From positions 1,116,001 through 1,180,000 of the forward strand of contig NZ_CP028339.1 in assembly GCF_003030465.1 (NCBI RefSeq): a DNA stretch of 64,000 nt. Direction: 5' to 3'. Origin of the DNA: Thauera aromatica K172 (GTDB lineage: Bacteria > Pseudomonadota > Gammaproteobacteria > Burkholderiales > Rhodocyclaceae). The notes beneath the pieces were generated by a model. That model was not told the origin of the DNA. It searched no databases and saw only the letters and a list, made by a program, of their open reading frames with translations. Numbering within the stretch: the first letter of the stretch is position 1; the number at the start of each line of letters is the position of its first letter. The translations under genes and the position numbers were made by a program. This document shows positions 9,572 to 18,226 of the stretch, in pieces.

Positions 9572-9600
9572 TTGAATGCCGGCGCAGGCCTGCGTACCAT
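9572..9600 (+). promoter_or_regulatory. Sigma70-type promoter of the permuted tmRNA
   Basis: TTGAAT (9572-9577) and TACCAT (9595-9600) are separated by 17 bp. This predicts a start near 9607, just where the acceptor piece begins its pairing strand. No gene lies between this promoter and the RNA. Confidence 0.7.
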
Positions 9601-9606
9601 AGCTCC

Positions 9607-9917
9607 CATGGTTGTAATCCCGGCAATCTGGAGGCGTTCTGGACAGGGGTTCGATTCCCCTCACCTCCACCCAAGCGCATTCGGGAGTGTGTTTGGGTGG
9701 GGGTGTACCGGTTTCGACAGGGCGGGCAAAGGTGAGCAGGCAACCCGAGAGGCGACGGACGTAATCCGCGCAAAACCATAAACGCCAACGATGAGCGTTT
9801 CGCACTGGCCGCCTAAGGCCGATGCCGAGGCCGCTTGAGCCTTGTTACCAAAGAAAAGCCGGTGGGGACTTCGGTCCCCATCGTCACGTCTACCGGGTGC
9901 CGAGTGCGCCCCGCCTT
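9607..9917 (+). ncRNA. ssrA: Circularly permuted two-piece transfer-messenger RNA (tmRNA)
   Basis: tmRNA rescues stalled ribosomes and tags the unfinished protein. Here the usual 3' part precedes the 5' part. The acceptor piece (~9607-9669) has the T arm AGGGG-TTCGATT-CCCCT (9645-9661) and then CACCTCC (9662-9668). The coding piece starts with GGGGGTG (9699-9705), which pairs with that 7-mer to form the acceptor stem, and continues with TACCGGTTTCGACAGG. GGTTG (9610-9614) can pair with CAACC (9741-9745), and CCCG (9619-9622) with CGGG (9723-9726), forming the long helix between the pieces. The tag is at 9784-9816. The spacer 9670-9698 folds as a hairpin. No CCA is encoded after A9669. The 3' end is an estimate, set after the hairpin GGGGAC-TTCG-GTCCCC. 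Betaproteobacterial permuted tmRNAs are an established class. Confidence 0.93.
9784..9816 (+). other. tmRNA proteolysis-tag reading frame (ANDERFALAA)
   Basis: GCC AAC GAT GAG CGT TTC GCA CTG GCC GCC TAA encodes ANDERFALAA and a stop. It ends in the LAA degron read by ClpXP-type proteases, and the preceding AAACCATAAAC fits the region before a resume codon. This tag form is typical of betaproteobacteria. Confidence 0.95.
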
Positions 9918-10083
9918 TCGTTCCGCGGTGCAGATCGATGTGCGACGCAACTCGTCGAGTGTGCGGCGAAGGGCATTTCCAGCGCAGCGGCGTAAGCGGG
10001 CGAGATGGGCAGGCGCGGTGTTGGGCGGGTGCGGTGTTGTGTGACAATCGGGAAATCGCCCGCCGCCTCAAGCCGCTAACGCC

Positions 10084-11178
10084 ATGTCTTCCCGCCGCCC
10101 CTCGATCGTCATTGCCAGCCTGATCGGCCTCGCGCTCCTCGCCGGCTATGCCTGGCATGCGAACCGCAACCCGGGGGGAGGGCCGCGCTCCACCGCCGAA
10201 GCACCGGCGGCCGCGCAGCCGGTCGCGGTCGAGACACACGCAGTGCGCACGCTGGCGCTGGCCGATGACGTCACCGCGGTCGGCTCGCTGGTGTCGAACG
10301 AATCGGTGGTGCTGCGCCCCGAAGTGGCCGGGCGGATCGCCGCGATCGGCTTTCGCGACGGCAGCGCGGTGCGGCGCGGCGACGTGCTGGTCGAGCTGGA
10401 TGCCGCAGTGCAACGTGCCGAGCTGGAGCAGGCGCGCGCCGCTCTCACTCTAGCCGAGTCGAGCTTTCATCGGGCCCAGGATCTGTTTGCGCGCAAGTTC
10501 GTCAGCCAGAGCAGCCTCGACAGTGCCCGTGCCCAGCTCGAGGTGGCGCGTGCCGGCGTCGCGCTGGCGCAGGCGCGGCTGGCGCGCATGCAGATCCGCG
10601 CCCCTTTCGACGGTGTGGTCGGCATCCGCAGCGTGAGTCCGGGTGACTTCGTCAAGGATGGCGATGCGCTGGTCAACGTCGAGGACATCGCCACCCTGAA
10701 AGTCGATTTCCGCCTCCCCGAGCAGTACCTGGACCGGGTGCGGGCGGGACAGGTGCTGTCGCTCGCCAGCGACGCGCTGCCGGGGGAGCGCTTCGCCGCC
10801 ACTGTCGATGCGGTCGATCCGCTGGTCGATGCGCAGGGAAGGGCGCTGCGCCTGCGCGCACGGCTCAATAATCCGGAGATGCGGCTGCGTCCGGGGGGCT
10901 TCGTGCGCGTGCGCCTGATCCTGGCCGAGCGCGGCGAGGTGGTGATGGTGCCCGAGACGGCCCTGGTGCCGGCGCCCGGCAACGTGCAGTTCGTCTACCG
11001 GGTCGACGACGGCAAGGCGCGGCGGGTGGTGGTCGGCACCGGCGTGCGCCGCGAGGCAATGGTCGAGATCGTCGACGGCCTGCAGGCGGGCGATCAGGTG
11101 GTGATCGCGGGACAGCTCAAGCTGCGCGACGGCGCCCCGGTGCAGGTGCTCGCCGGCGGCAGCGCGGCGGCGGACTGA
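10084..11178 (+). CDS. RND efflux periplasmic adaptor (membrane fusion protein)
   Basis: This 364-residue HlyD/AcrA-type adaptor links an inner-membrane RND pump to an outer-membrane channel. An N-terminal anchor (~7-25) is followed by the first lipoyl half (VVLRPEVAGRIAAIGFRDG), a coiled-coil hairpin (~105-165, ELEQARAAL to LARMQ) and the second lipoyl half (IRAPFDGVVGIRSVSPGDFV). The beta-barrel and membrane-proximal domains complete the protein. It is 10 bp before the pump gene, so the two form an operon. No outer-membrane factor gene is present, so a shared TolC/OprM-type channel is likely. A weak promoter-like pair (TTGGGC/GACAAT) lies at 10021-10048. Confidence 0.94.
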   Translation: MSSRRPSIVIASLIGLALLAGYAWHANRNPGGGPRSTAEAPAAAQPVAVETHAVRTLALADDVTAVGSLVSNESVVLRPEVAGRIAAIGFRDGSAVRRGDVLVELDAAVQRAELEQARAALTLAESSFHRAQDLFARKFVSQSSLDSARAQLEVARAGVALAQARLARMQIRAPFDGVVGIRSVSPGDFVKDGDALVNVEDIATLKVDFRLPEQYLDRVRAGQVLSLASDALPGERFAATVDAVDPLVDAQGRALRLRARLNNPEMRLRPGGFVRVRLILAERGEVVMVPETALVPAPGNVQFVYRVDDGKARRVVVGTGVRREAMVEIVDGLQAGDQVVIAGQLKLRDGAPVQVLAGGSAAAD

Positions 11179-11188
11179 GAGGCGGGCG

Positions 11189-14100
11189 ATGGTCGTCTCC
11201 GAGATCTGCATCCGCCGCCCGGTGTTCGCCACCGTGCTGTCCCTGCTGGTGCTGCTGGTGGGGCTGATGTCGTATTCGCGCCTGACCGTGCGCGAGTACC
11301 CCAACATCGACGAGCCGGTGGTCACCGTCGACACCACCTACCGCGGCGCCAGCGCCGAGATCGTCGAGTCCCAGGTGACCAAGCCGCTGGAGGACTCGCT
11401 TGCCGGGATCGAGGGGGTGGACGTGCTGTCCTCGATCAGCCGCCAGGAGCGCAGCCAGATCACCGTGCGTTTCCGCGTCGAGCGCGCTGCCGACAGCGCC
11501 GCCGCCGACGTCCGCGACCGCGTCTCGCGGGTGCGCCGGCGCCTGCCCGACGACATCGACGAGCCGGTGATCGCCAAGGTCGAGGCCGACGCCAACCCGA
11601 TCATCTGGGTCGCGTTCTCGTCCGACCGCCACTCGGCGCTGGAGATGAGCGACTTCGCCAGCCGCATCATCAAGCCGCGCCTGCAGACCCTGCCCGGCGC
11701 GGCCGACGCCCGCGTGTACGGCGAACGCCGCTACGCGATGAGGATCTGGCTCGACCGCGAGCGCCTGGCCGCGTTCGGCCTCACCGTGCAGGACGTCGAG
11801 GACGCCATCCGGCGCCAGAACGTGGAACTCCCGGCGGGGCGCATCGAGAGCCGCGAACGCGAGTTCGCCGTCGTCGCGCAGACCGATCTTGCCGAGCCGG
11901 CCCAGTTCGCCGCCGTCGTCGTGCGCCCGCCGGCAACGCCCGACGCTTACACGGTGCGCATCGGCGATGTCGGCCGGGTGGAGCTGGCGCCCGAGAGCGA
12001 GCGCACCTCGGTGCGTTTTCTGGGGCGGCCGTCGATCTCGATCGGCCTGATCAAGCAGGCCACCGCCAACCCGCTCGATCTCAAGCGCGGCCTGGTGGAG
12101 ATGCTGCCGCGGCTCGAGGCCGAGCTGCCGGCCGGAATGTCGATGACGATCGCCAACGACACCACGGTGTTCATCGAGCGCTCGATCGAGGCGGTGTTCA
12201 CCACGATCTGGGAGGCGGTGCTGCTGGTCGCTGCGGTGTGCTTTTTCTTCCTGCGCAACTGGCGGGCGATGCTGGTGCCGCTGGTGACGATCCCGGTGTC
12301 GCTGGTGGGGGCGTTCACACTGATGTTCGCCTTTGGCTTCTCGATCAACACCCTGACCCTACTCGCCCTGGTGCTGGCGATCGGTCTCGTCGTCGACGAC
12401 GCGATCGTGGTCCTGGAGAACATCTATCGCCACATCGAGGACGGCATGGCGCCGCTCGCCGCAGCCTTCCGCGGGGCGAAGGAAATCGGCTTCGCGATCG
12501 TGGCGATGACGATCACGCTGGCCGCGGTGTATGCCCCGGTGGCGTTCATGAGCGGGCGTACCGGCAAGCTGTTTACCGAGTTCGCCCTCACCCTGGCCGG
12601 TGCGGTGCTGGTGTCGGGCTTCGTCGCGCTGACGCTGTCGCCGATGATGTGCGCCAGGCTGCTGCGCCATGAGCGGCGCCATGGTGCGGTGTACAACGCC
12701 ATCGAAGGCTTTCTCGGGGCGCTGACCGCGGGTTACCGCCGGACGCTGGCGGCGGCGCTGGCGCGGCGCTGGGTGGTGATGCTGGCGTTCGCGGTGGTGG
12801 CCGGCAGCGCGCTGGTGCTGCTCGGGCAGCTGAAGACCGAGCTCGCGCCGCAGGAGGACCGCGGCCGCGTGATCGGGATCTTCTCCGGCCCGGAAGGCGC
12901 CTCCCTCGACTACATGGCGCGTTACGCGCGCGAGATCGAGGACGTCTATGCCGGGCTGCCCGAAGTTGACCGCTACCTGGTGATCGCCGGCAACCCGACC
13001 GTGTCCCAGGGCATCTCCTTCGTCGGCTTCACCGACTGGGCCGAGCGCGCGCGCTCGGCGGCGCAGATCGGTGCCGAGCTGCAGCCGAAGCTGCGCGCCA
13101 TTCCGGGCGTCAATGCCTTCCCGGTGCAGCCTGCCTCGTTCGGCCAGAGTCCGCGTTCGCGCCCGGTCGGCTTCGTGGTTTCGACGTCGGAGAGTTACGA
13201 CGAACTCGCCCGCGTCGCCGACGCCCTGCTCGATGCGATGCGCGCCAACCCCGGCTTCGTGTCGCCCGACACCGACCTCAAGCTGACGCTCCCCGAGCTC
13301 GCGGTGGACGTCGACCGCGACCGTGCCGCCGACCTCGGGGTCGCGGTGGATGTGATCGGGCGCACCCTGGAAACCATGCTCGGTGGCCGCCCGGTCACCC
13401 GCTTCAAGCGCGATGCCGAGCAGTACGACGTGATCGTGCAGGTCGAGGCCGGCAGCCGTGCCGACCCGCACGACATCCGCGACCTCTTCGTGCGCGCCCG
13501 CAACGGCGAGATGGTGCCGCTGTCGAGCGTGGTGGCGGTGAGCGAGCGGGTGGCGCCGCGCGAGCTCAACCACTTCGGCCAGCGCCGCTCGGTGACGATC
13601 TCCGCCAATCTGGCGCCCGACTATGCCCTCGGCGAGGCGCTGCAGTGGCTGGAGGACACGGCCGCGCGCACCCTGCCGCCGGGCTATGGCACTGACTATG
13701 ATGGCCAGTCGCGCGAGTTCAAGACCAGTTCGGCGAGCCTGGCGCTGGTGTTCGTGCTCGCGCTCGCCTTCATCTATCTGGTGCTGGCGGCGCAGTTCGA
13801 GAGCTTCCGCGATCCCTTCATCATCATGCTGACGGTGCCGCTGTCGATGGCGGGTGCACTCGGCGCGCTGTGGCTTGCCGGCGGCACGCTCAACGTCTAC
13901 AGCCAGATCGGGCTGGTGACCCTGGTCGGCCTGATCACCAAGCACGGCATCCTGATTGTCGAGTTCGCCAACCAGCTGCGCGAACCGGGGCAGGGGCGGA
14001 CGGTCGAGGAGGCGGTGCTGGAGGCGGCGGTGCTGCGCCTGCGACCGATCCTGATGACCACCGGAGCGATGGTGCTGGGGGCGATCCCGCTCGCGCTTGC

Positions 14101-14263
14101 CACCGGGGCCGGCGCCGAGAGCCGCCAGCAGATCGGCTGGGTGATCGTCGGCGGGCTGCTGATCGGCACCGTGTTCACCCTGTTCGTGGTGCCGACGGTG
14201 TACACGCTGCTGGCGCGGCGCGTGCGCGCGGCGGTGGCGGCGCCGGGAGGCGCTGCGGGCTGA
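11189..14263 (+). CDS. RND multidrug efflux pump, HAE1 family (AcrB/MexF type)
   Basis: The 1024-residue proton-driven pump has the two-fold RND layout: membrane helix 1 (~11-28), a large periplasmic loop, helices 2-6 (~335-490), helix 7 near 530, a second periplasmic loop and helices 8-12 (~850-1010). The helix-4 proton relay DD is present in GLVVDDAIVVLENIYRHIEDG near residue 400, and the helix-10 lysine is in GLITKHGILIVEFANQLR. The start GTG/ATG context MVVSEICIRRPVFA is typical of the family. Substrates cannot be told from the sequence, although MexF/MdtC-like drug pumps are closest in style. No local repressor gene is adjacent. Confidence 0.95.
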   Translation: MVVSEICIRRPVFATVLSLLVLLVGLMSYSRLTVREYPNIDEPVVTVDTTYRGASAEIVESQVTKPLEDSLAGIEGVDVLSSISRQERSQITVRFRVERAADSAAADVRDRVSRVRRRLPDDIDEPVIAKVEADANPIIWVAFSSDRHSALEMSDFASRIIKPRLQTLPGAADARVYGERRYAMRIWLDRERLAAFGLTVQDVEDAIRRQNVELPAGRIESREREFAVVAQTDLAEPAQFAAVVVRPPATPDAYTVRIGDVGRVELAPESERTSVRFLGRPSISIGLIKQATANPLDLKRGLVEMLPRLEAELPAGMSMTIANDTTVFIERSIEAVFTTIWEAVLLVAAVCFFFLRNWRAMLVPLVTIPVSLVGAFTLMFAFGFSINTLTLLALVLAIGLVVDDAIVVLENIYRHIEDGMAPLAAAFRGAKEIGFAIVAMTITLAAVYAPVAFMSGRTGKLFTEFALTLAGAVLVSGFVALTLSPMMCARLLRHERRHGAVYNAIEGFLGALTAGYRRTLAAALARRWVVMLAFAVVAGSALVLLGQLKTELAPQEDRGRVIGIFSGPEGASLDYMARYAREIEDVYAGLPEVDRYLVIAGNPTVSQGISFVGFTDWAERARSAAQIGAELQPKLRAIPGVNAFPVQPASFGQSPRSRPVGFVVSTSESYDELARVADALLDAMRANPGFVSPDTDLKLTLPELAVDVDRDRAADLGVAVDVIGRTLETMLGGRPVTRFKRDAEQYDVIVQVEAGSRADPHDIRDLFVRARNGEMVPLSSVVAVSERVAPRELNHFGQRRSVTISANLAPDYALGEALQWLEDTAARTLPPGYGTDYDGQSREFKTSSASLALVFVLALAFIYLVLAAQFESFRDPFIIMLTVPLSMAGALGALWLAGGTLNVYSQIGLVTLVGLITKHGILIVEFANQLREPGQGRTVEEAVLEAAVLRLRPILMTTGAMVLGAIPLALATGAGAESRQQIGWVIVGGLLIGTVFTLFVVPTVYTLLARRVRAAVAAPGGAAG

Positions 14264-14330
14264 AAAGCGGAGCGCGGGGACGGCCGTGCCGGCAGCGCCC
14301 GCCGAATGTCAGTCCGAGGTCAGCCCGAGC

Positions 14331-14876
14331 TCAGCCGAAGAAGTGGGGGAAGAGCCGGCGCTTGTCTTCCGCGGTGAGCCCTTCCATGCGCCGGATGTTG
14401 CGTTCGGGGATGGTGTCGATGTCGGGGTAATGGGCGAGGACGTGCTCCAGGCTGTCCTCGCGCAGCAGATGCAGCAGCGGCCACGGTGAACGGTTGGTGA
14501 GGTTGCCCGGATCGTCGGGCGCGGTGTCGGCGAACTGGTACTGGGGGTGGAAGCTCGCCACCTGCAGCTCGCCCTCCCAGCCGAACTGCTCGACCCAGAG
14601 GTCGACCGCGTCGAGGAAGTCGTTGTAGTCGGCGAAGTCCTCGAGCATGGCGGGGATCGCGAGCAAGGTGGTTTCGAGCTCGGCCGCCGGGGTGTCGGAC
14701 AGGTGCTCGAGTTCGGCCTGCAGGTCGTTGAGCAGGGCTTCCTCGTCGGTGGCGTGGCTGACCGCGATGCGCACGCGTTTTTCCCGGCGCGGCTTGGCGG
14801 CGAAGGGGCAGAGGTCGAGGCCGATGACGACTTCGTCCAGCCAGTGTTCGATGTCGGCGATGATCTGTTCGTCCAT
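14331..14876 (-). CDS. DUF1415 family protein
   Basis: The 181-residue soluble protein matches the DUF1415 family in its start (WLDEVVIGLDLCPFAAKPRR) and middle (ASFHPQYQFADTAPDDPGNLTNRSPWPLLHLLRE). It carries a conserved cysteine (Cys22), an invariant-looking HPQYQF and NRSPWP. The biochemical role is unknown. It precedes nothing on its own strand closely and is 45 bp downstream of miaA's stop, so it may be cotranscribed upstream of that gene only if read in the other order. The annotation rests on sequence resemblance alone. Confidence 0.85.
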   Translation of the reverse strand: MDEQIIADIEHWLDEVVIGLDLCPFAAKPRREKRVRIAVSHATDEEALLNDLQAELEHLSDTPAAELETTLLAIPAMLEDFADYNDFLDAVDLWVEQFGWEGELQVASFHPQYQFADTAPDDPGNLTNRSPWPLLHLLREDSLEHVLAHYPDIDTIPERNIRRMEGLTAEDKRRLFPHFFG

Positions 14877-14921
14877 GGGGGCCTCGGAAGGTGAGTGGGT
14901 GGAAGCAGGAGCGGGGAAGGC

Positions 14922-15917
14922 TCAGGCGTCGAGCAGACGGCGTGCGGCCTCGAGCACCGCGGCGGGCAGGTCGGGGCGCAGGCAGTCGAGCTCGATCAGC
15001 CCCGGCCAGCGCTCGCGGAACTGGCGCTGCCAGGTGAGCTGACGCTTGGCGAGCTGGCGGGTGGCGGCGATGCCCTTGAAGCGCAGCGCATCGGCATCGA
15101 TTGCGCCGTCGAGGTATTCCCAGGCCTGGCGGTAGCCGACGCAGCGCATCGACGGCAGGGCCGGGTCGAGGTGATATTTCGTCCGCAGCCGGCGCACTTC
15201 GTCGATGAAGCCGGCGTCGAGCATGGCGTCGAAGCGTGCGGCGATGCGGGCGTGGAGCACGGCGCGGTTCGAAGGCGCGAGCGCGATCGGCAGCAGCCGG
15301 CAGGGCAGGGGGGCGTCTTCGGCCTGCGCATAGCTGGCGGCGAGCGGGCGGCCGGTGAGGCGTACGATCTCCAGGGCGCGCTGGATGCGCTGGGCGTCGG
15401 TGGGGGCGAGGCGGGCGGCGGCCTCGGGGTCGAGCGTGGCGAGCTCGGCATGCAGCGCCGGCCAGCCGCGGGCGGCGGCCTCCTCGTCGAGCGCGCGGCG
15501 CAGCGCGGGGTCGGCCGCGGGCAGGTCGGAAAGCCCGTCGCGCAGCGCCTTGAAGTACAGCATCGTGCCGCCGGCGAGCAGCGGAATCCGCCCGCGTGCG
15601 CCGATCGCCCGCATCAGCGCGATGGCGTCGTCACGAAAGCGCGCGGCGCCGTAGCTTTCTTCCGGCGAGATGAGGTCGATCAGGTGGTGCCGGCACGCCG
15701 CACGTTCTTCCGCGCTCGGCTTGGCGGTGCCGATGTCCATGTCGCGATACACCAGCGCCGAATCGACACTGACGATTTCCACCGGCAGATGGCGGGCGAG
15801 CGCGAGCGCGCTCGCGGTCTTGCCGCTGGCGGTGGGGCCGAGCAGCAGCAGGGCGGGCGGCAGGTCGGCAGTGGGGCCGGAAGGAGGGGCGTCGGGGGGC
15901 ACGCGGGCGGAGGGCAT
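14922..15917 (-). CDS. miaA: tRNA dimethylallyltransferase MiaA
   Basis: The 331-residue enzyme adds a dimethylallyl group to A37 of tRNAs that read codons starting with U. The P-loop GPTASGKT is at 27-34, followed by [35 protein letters not shown] near 115 and the tRNA-binding [13 protein letters not shown] near 290. The ~20 proline-rich residues before the P-loop are longer than usual, so a later start is possible, but no better one with a clear ribosome site was seen. In many relatives miaA lies close to mutL, and here mutL is 2.3 kb away on the same strand. Confidence 0.97.
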   Translation of the reverse strand: MPSARVPPDAPPSGPTADLPPALLLLGPTASGKTASALALARHLPVEIVSVDSALVYRDMDIGTAKPSAEERAACRHHLIDLISPEESYGAARFRDDAIALMRAIGARGRIPLLAGGTMLYFKALRDGLSDLPAADPALRRALDEEAAARGWPALHAELATLDPEAAARLAPTDAQRIQRALEIVRLTGRPLAASYAQAEDAPLPCRLLPIALAPSNRAVLHARIAARFDAMLDAGFIDEVRRLRTKYHLDPALPSMRCVGYRQAWEYLDGAIDADALRFKGIAATRQLAKRQLTWQRQFRERWPGLIELDCLRPDLPAAVLEAARRLLDA

Positions 15918-16004
15918 CGGGGTGCAAGAGTCGGTGGCGGGCGATTATCCCCCAGAAGCGGGGGACGGGGGCGAATCGCGCCCGGCTGGCCGAACCGGGG
16001 GCGC

Positions 16005-16571
16005 TCAGGGACTCGTGCTCAACATCGAGCTGGTCATTGCATCGAGGGGGAGCGCGTAGTCGTGCGCCGCCAGCACGATGTTGGTCTCGGGTTGAATCAC
16101 CTTCAGATTGACGAACACCAGTTCGTTGCTCTGTGCATAGGTGCCGACGACCACCGCCTGCGCATCGTGCGAATTGGCAATGTCATGGATTTCGCGGGTC
16201 AGCATCAGTTCGCCCTGGTTGCGCGCCATGTAGACCCTGCTGCGGAACTTCATCTCGACCATCCGGTGCCCGGCTTGTGAAAAGCGCGCCGAAACGTGCT
16301 CGGAAATCAGTCGGCCGAGGGTGGATGAGCGGTTGAGGGCGTCGATATTGACGACCGTGGCGATGATCAACGGGGAGCCACTCGCCAGACGATTCTGCAA
16401 CTGTGCCAGCAGCGTTGCGGCTGCGGCGTAGTTCGCGGGAATCAGCGGGTTGGCCGCGGCCTGCTGGTAGGTCGGCTCCTTGCGTACGGTCTTGGCCTGG
16501 GTGGTGCACCCTCCGGCGCTCAGGGCGATGATCCCGGCCAGTGCGACAGCGGGTGTGCGATGCCTGAACAT
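16005..16571 (-). CDS. FlgO-like outer-membrane lipoprotein
   Basis: The predicted protein has 188 residues. The N-terminus is a lipoprotein signal with lipobox LSAGGC, cleaved before Cys22. The mature part (LAQLQNRLASGSPLIIATVVNIDALNRSSTLGRLISEHV) resembles the FlgO family, named for outer-membrane proteins needed for stable flagella in Vibrio. No flagellar gene is in the window, so the flagellar role is doubtful here. The gene begins 3 bp after the stop of another lipoprotein gene on the same strand, and the two read as an operon. Confidence 0.7.
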   Translation of the reverse strand: MFRHRTPAVALAGIIALSAGGCTTQAKTVRKEPTYQQAAANPLIPANYAAAATLLAQLQNRLASGSPLIIATVVNIDALNRSSTLGRLISEHVSARFSQAGHRMVEMKFRSRVYMARNQGELMLTREIHDIANSHDAQAVVVGTYAQSNELVFVNLKVIQPETNIVLAAHDYALPLDAMTSSMLSTSP

Positions 16572-16574
16572 CCT

Positions 16575-17270
16575 TCAGTCTCCTTCGACCTGGAAGGTCT
16601 TGATGACCGGGCGCAACACTTCCTGCGGAAGCGGCTTCAGGTAAAGGCGCTGGTCGGAATCGGCGACGTAATAGACGCTGGTGCTGCGTGCAAGATAGTG
16701 GGTGGCACTGGTGACGCTGGCGGTGACGATGATTTCCATTGATGGGGTGGCACCGGCGGCGAATTCGGATTCCGACCAGGCGAGGGCATCGGCGGCGCCC
16801 AGGGCCAGCAGGGCGGCCTGGCCGGCGCCCGAGGGGGCGTGTTCGACGATGTCGTACAGCACCCAGACTCCGGCGCCGAGGGCGGTGGCCTTGCCGGCGT
16901 GGCGGTACTGTTGCCGGTCGGCGGCGAACGGAACGGCCTGGGTGTCGAGCTCCACCTGCAGTCCGCCTTCGTGGACCCGCGTTACCAGATGGCCGGCGTC
17001 CACGAGTGTCGTGACCAGTTGGGCGTTGAACGCGCGCTCGAATGCGGACGGATTCTCCGGAGGAACGATGAACAGGGGCGCACTCCTCGGCAGTCTGGAA
17101 GAGAGTCGCGTTGCGACATCGTGGGCGATGGTGGTCCAGTGCGCGGCCGCCTGCAGTTTGTGCTGCTTGTCCGTTGCGAAGTTGGTGGCCAGCGGTGTCG
17201 GCGAATACGGGGTGCTGCAGGCAGTTGCCGCCAGGATCGTGGCCGCGGCAGCGGCGAGGCTTTTCATCAT
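16575..17270 (-). CDS. Predicted lipoprotein of unknown function, partner of the FlgO-like gene
   Basis: Starting at the ATG at 17270 the protein has 231 residues and a clear lipoprotein signal, MMKSLAAAAATILAATAC, with a lipobox cysteine at ~18. An earlier in-frame ATG at 17345 would bury the signal behind 25 extra residues, so it is not preferred. The mature protein shows no motif I can name. Short segments (DVATRLSSRLPRSAPLFIVPP and FNAQLVTTLVDAGHLV) echo the layout of the downstream FlgO-like protein, which suggests the pair are distant relatives that share the envelope. Confidence 0.65.
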   Translation of the reverse strand: MMKSLAAAAATILAATACSTPYSPTPLATNFATDKQHKLQAAAHWTTIAHDVATRLSSRLPRSAPLFIVPPENPSAFERAFNAQLVTTLVDAGHLVTRVHEGGLQVELDTQAVPFAADRQQYRHAGKATALGAGVWVLYDIVEHAPSGAGQAALLALGAADALAWSESEFAAGATPSMEIIVTASVTSATHYLARSTSVYYVADSDQRLYLKPLPQEVLRPVIKTFQVEGD

Positions 17271-17628
17271 GGAGCTCGATTTGAAGGAGATCACCCGCCG
17301 CCCTCCGGGAAATGACGAGTGCCTGCAGGAAAGGTGAAACGGCATATTGGCGAAGCCGGCCGAAACTAGCAGAAAACGCCGTCGCGCTCAATTCAGGCTG
17401 CGGCCGGTGAAGGACCGGTGCGGTGCGGGGGGGATGCCTAAAAATGAGGCGGCGGCGTATTTCAATACAATAACAATGGCTTGCGATGCTTATCCACAGC
17501 TTGTCCAGACGGCTTCCCACGCCGCCTGGGGAAAACGTTCCGGGGCACGCATGCGGCGGCGATGCAGCGGTTATCATTGCCGTCCGCGGTGCTGCGGTAC
17601 TTTTCTTGCTTATGGTTCCGGGGGGAAC
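17271..17628. other. Intergenic region between divergent lipoprotein and YqaA-like genes
   Basis: This 358-bp stretch has no convincing gene. It is locally AT-richer around 17455-17500 and holds one perfect DnaA-box sequence, TTATCCACA, at 17490-17498. The GTG-start gene at 17629 is preceded by GGGGGGAA. Promoters for both flanking genes presumably lie here but none stands out. Confidence 0.5.
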
Positions 17629-18207
17629 GTGAAGATTTTTTCGCCGTTGTACGAGCGTGCGATGACCTGGTCGAGGCACCGGCGCGCGCCGTGGTTCCTC
17701 GGCGGCTTGAGTTTTGCCGAGTCGTCCTTCTTTCCGATCCCGCCGGATGTGATGCTGGCGCCGATGAGCCTGGCCAGCCCGCGCCGGGCGTGGTGGTTTG
17801 CGCTGCTGACCACCTTGACCTCGGTCGCCGGCGGGCTGTTCGGCTATCTGATCGGCCACTACGCCTTCGATGCAATCGAGCCCTGGCTGCGCACGAGCGC
17901 GTACTGGGGGGCCTACACGCAGGCCGCGGCGTGGTTCGAGGCCTGGGGGTTCTGGGCGATCTTCGTCGCCGGGTTTTCGCCGATTCCGTACAAGGTGTTC
18001 ACGATCGCCGCAGGGGTGGCCTCGATGGCGCTGATGCCGTTTACGCTGGCATCGCTGATCGGCCGTGGGGCGCGCTTCTTCCTGGTAGCCGGGCTGATGG
18101 CCTGGGGCGGAGCGCGGATGGAAGCGGTGCTGCGCAAGTACGTCGATCGCCTGGGCTGGGCGACGGTCGGGGCGGTGGTGGTCGGAGTGCTCCTTTACCG
18201 GGCTTGA
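17629..18207 (+). CDS. YqaA/DedA-like (VTT domain) membrane protein
   Basis: The 192-residue protein starts at a GTG directly after GGGGGGAAC. It has about four hydrophobic segments. SFAESSFFPIPPDVMLAPMSL near residue 30 and FSPIPYKVFTIAAGVASM near 120 are hallmarks of YqaA-type members of the SNARE-associated/VTT superfamily, which are relatives of DedA lipid transporters. It is probably an inner-membrane protein in phospholipid handling or envelope integrity, by family inference. It is convergent with mutL and ends 20 bp before mutL's stop. Confidence 0.88.
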   Translation: MKIFSPLYERAMTWSRHRRAPWFLGGLSFAESSFFPIPPDVMLAPMSLASPRRAWWFALLTTLTSVAGGLFGYLIGHYAFDAIEPWLRTSAYWGAYTQAAAWFEAWGFWAIFVAGFSPIPYKVFTIAAGVASMALMPFTLASLIGRGARFFLVAGLMAWGGARMEAVLRKYVDRLGWATVGAVVVGVLLYRA

Positions 18208-18226
18208 GCCGGGAGGGCGGCGGTTT

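Noticed and set aside
9651-9671. T-arm-like sequence read as the 3' end of an ordinary tRNA
   Set aside because: There is no D arm or anticodon arm upstream, and the acceptor strand pairs with GGGGGTG downstream, which identifies the permuted tmRNA.
12359-13945. Long minus-strand reading frame opposite the RND pump gene
   Set aside because: It is a coding shadow caused by high GC at third positions; its product is His/Arg/Gln-rich with no family likeness, and the plus-strand pump is complete.
17490-17498. Perfect DnaA box TTATCCACA, considered as part of an origin
   Set aside because: It is a single box with no cluster, no dnaA/dnaN and no AT-rich unwinding element of origin size; chance occurrence or a minor DnaA site is more likely.
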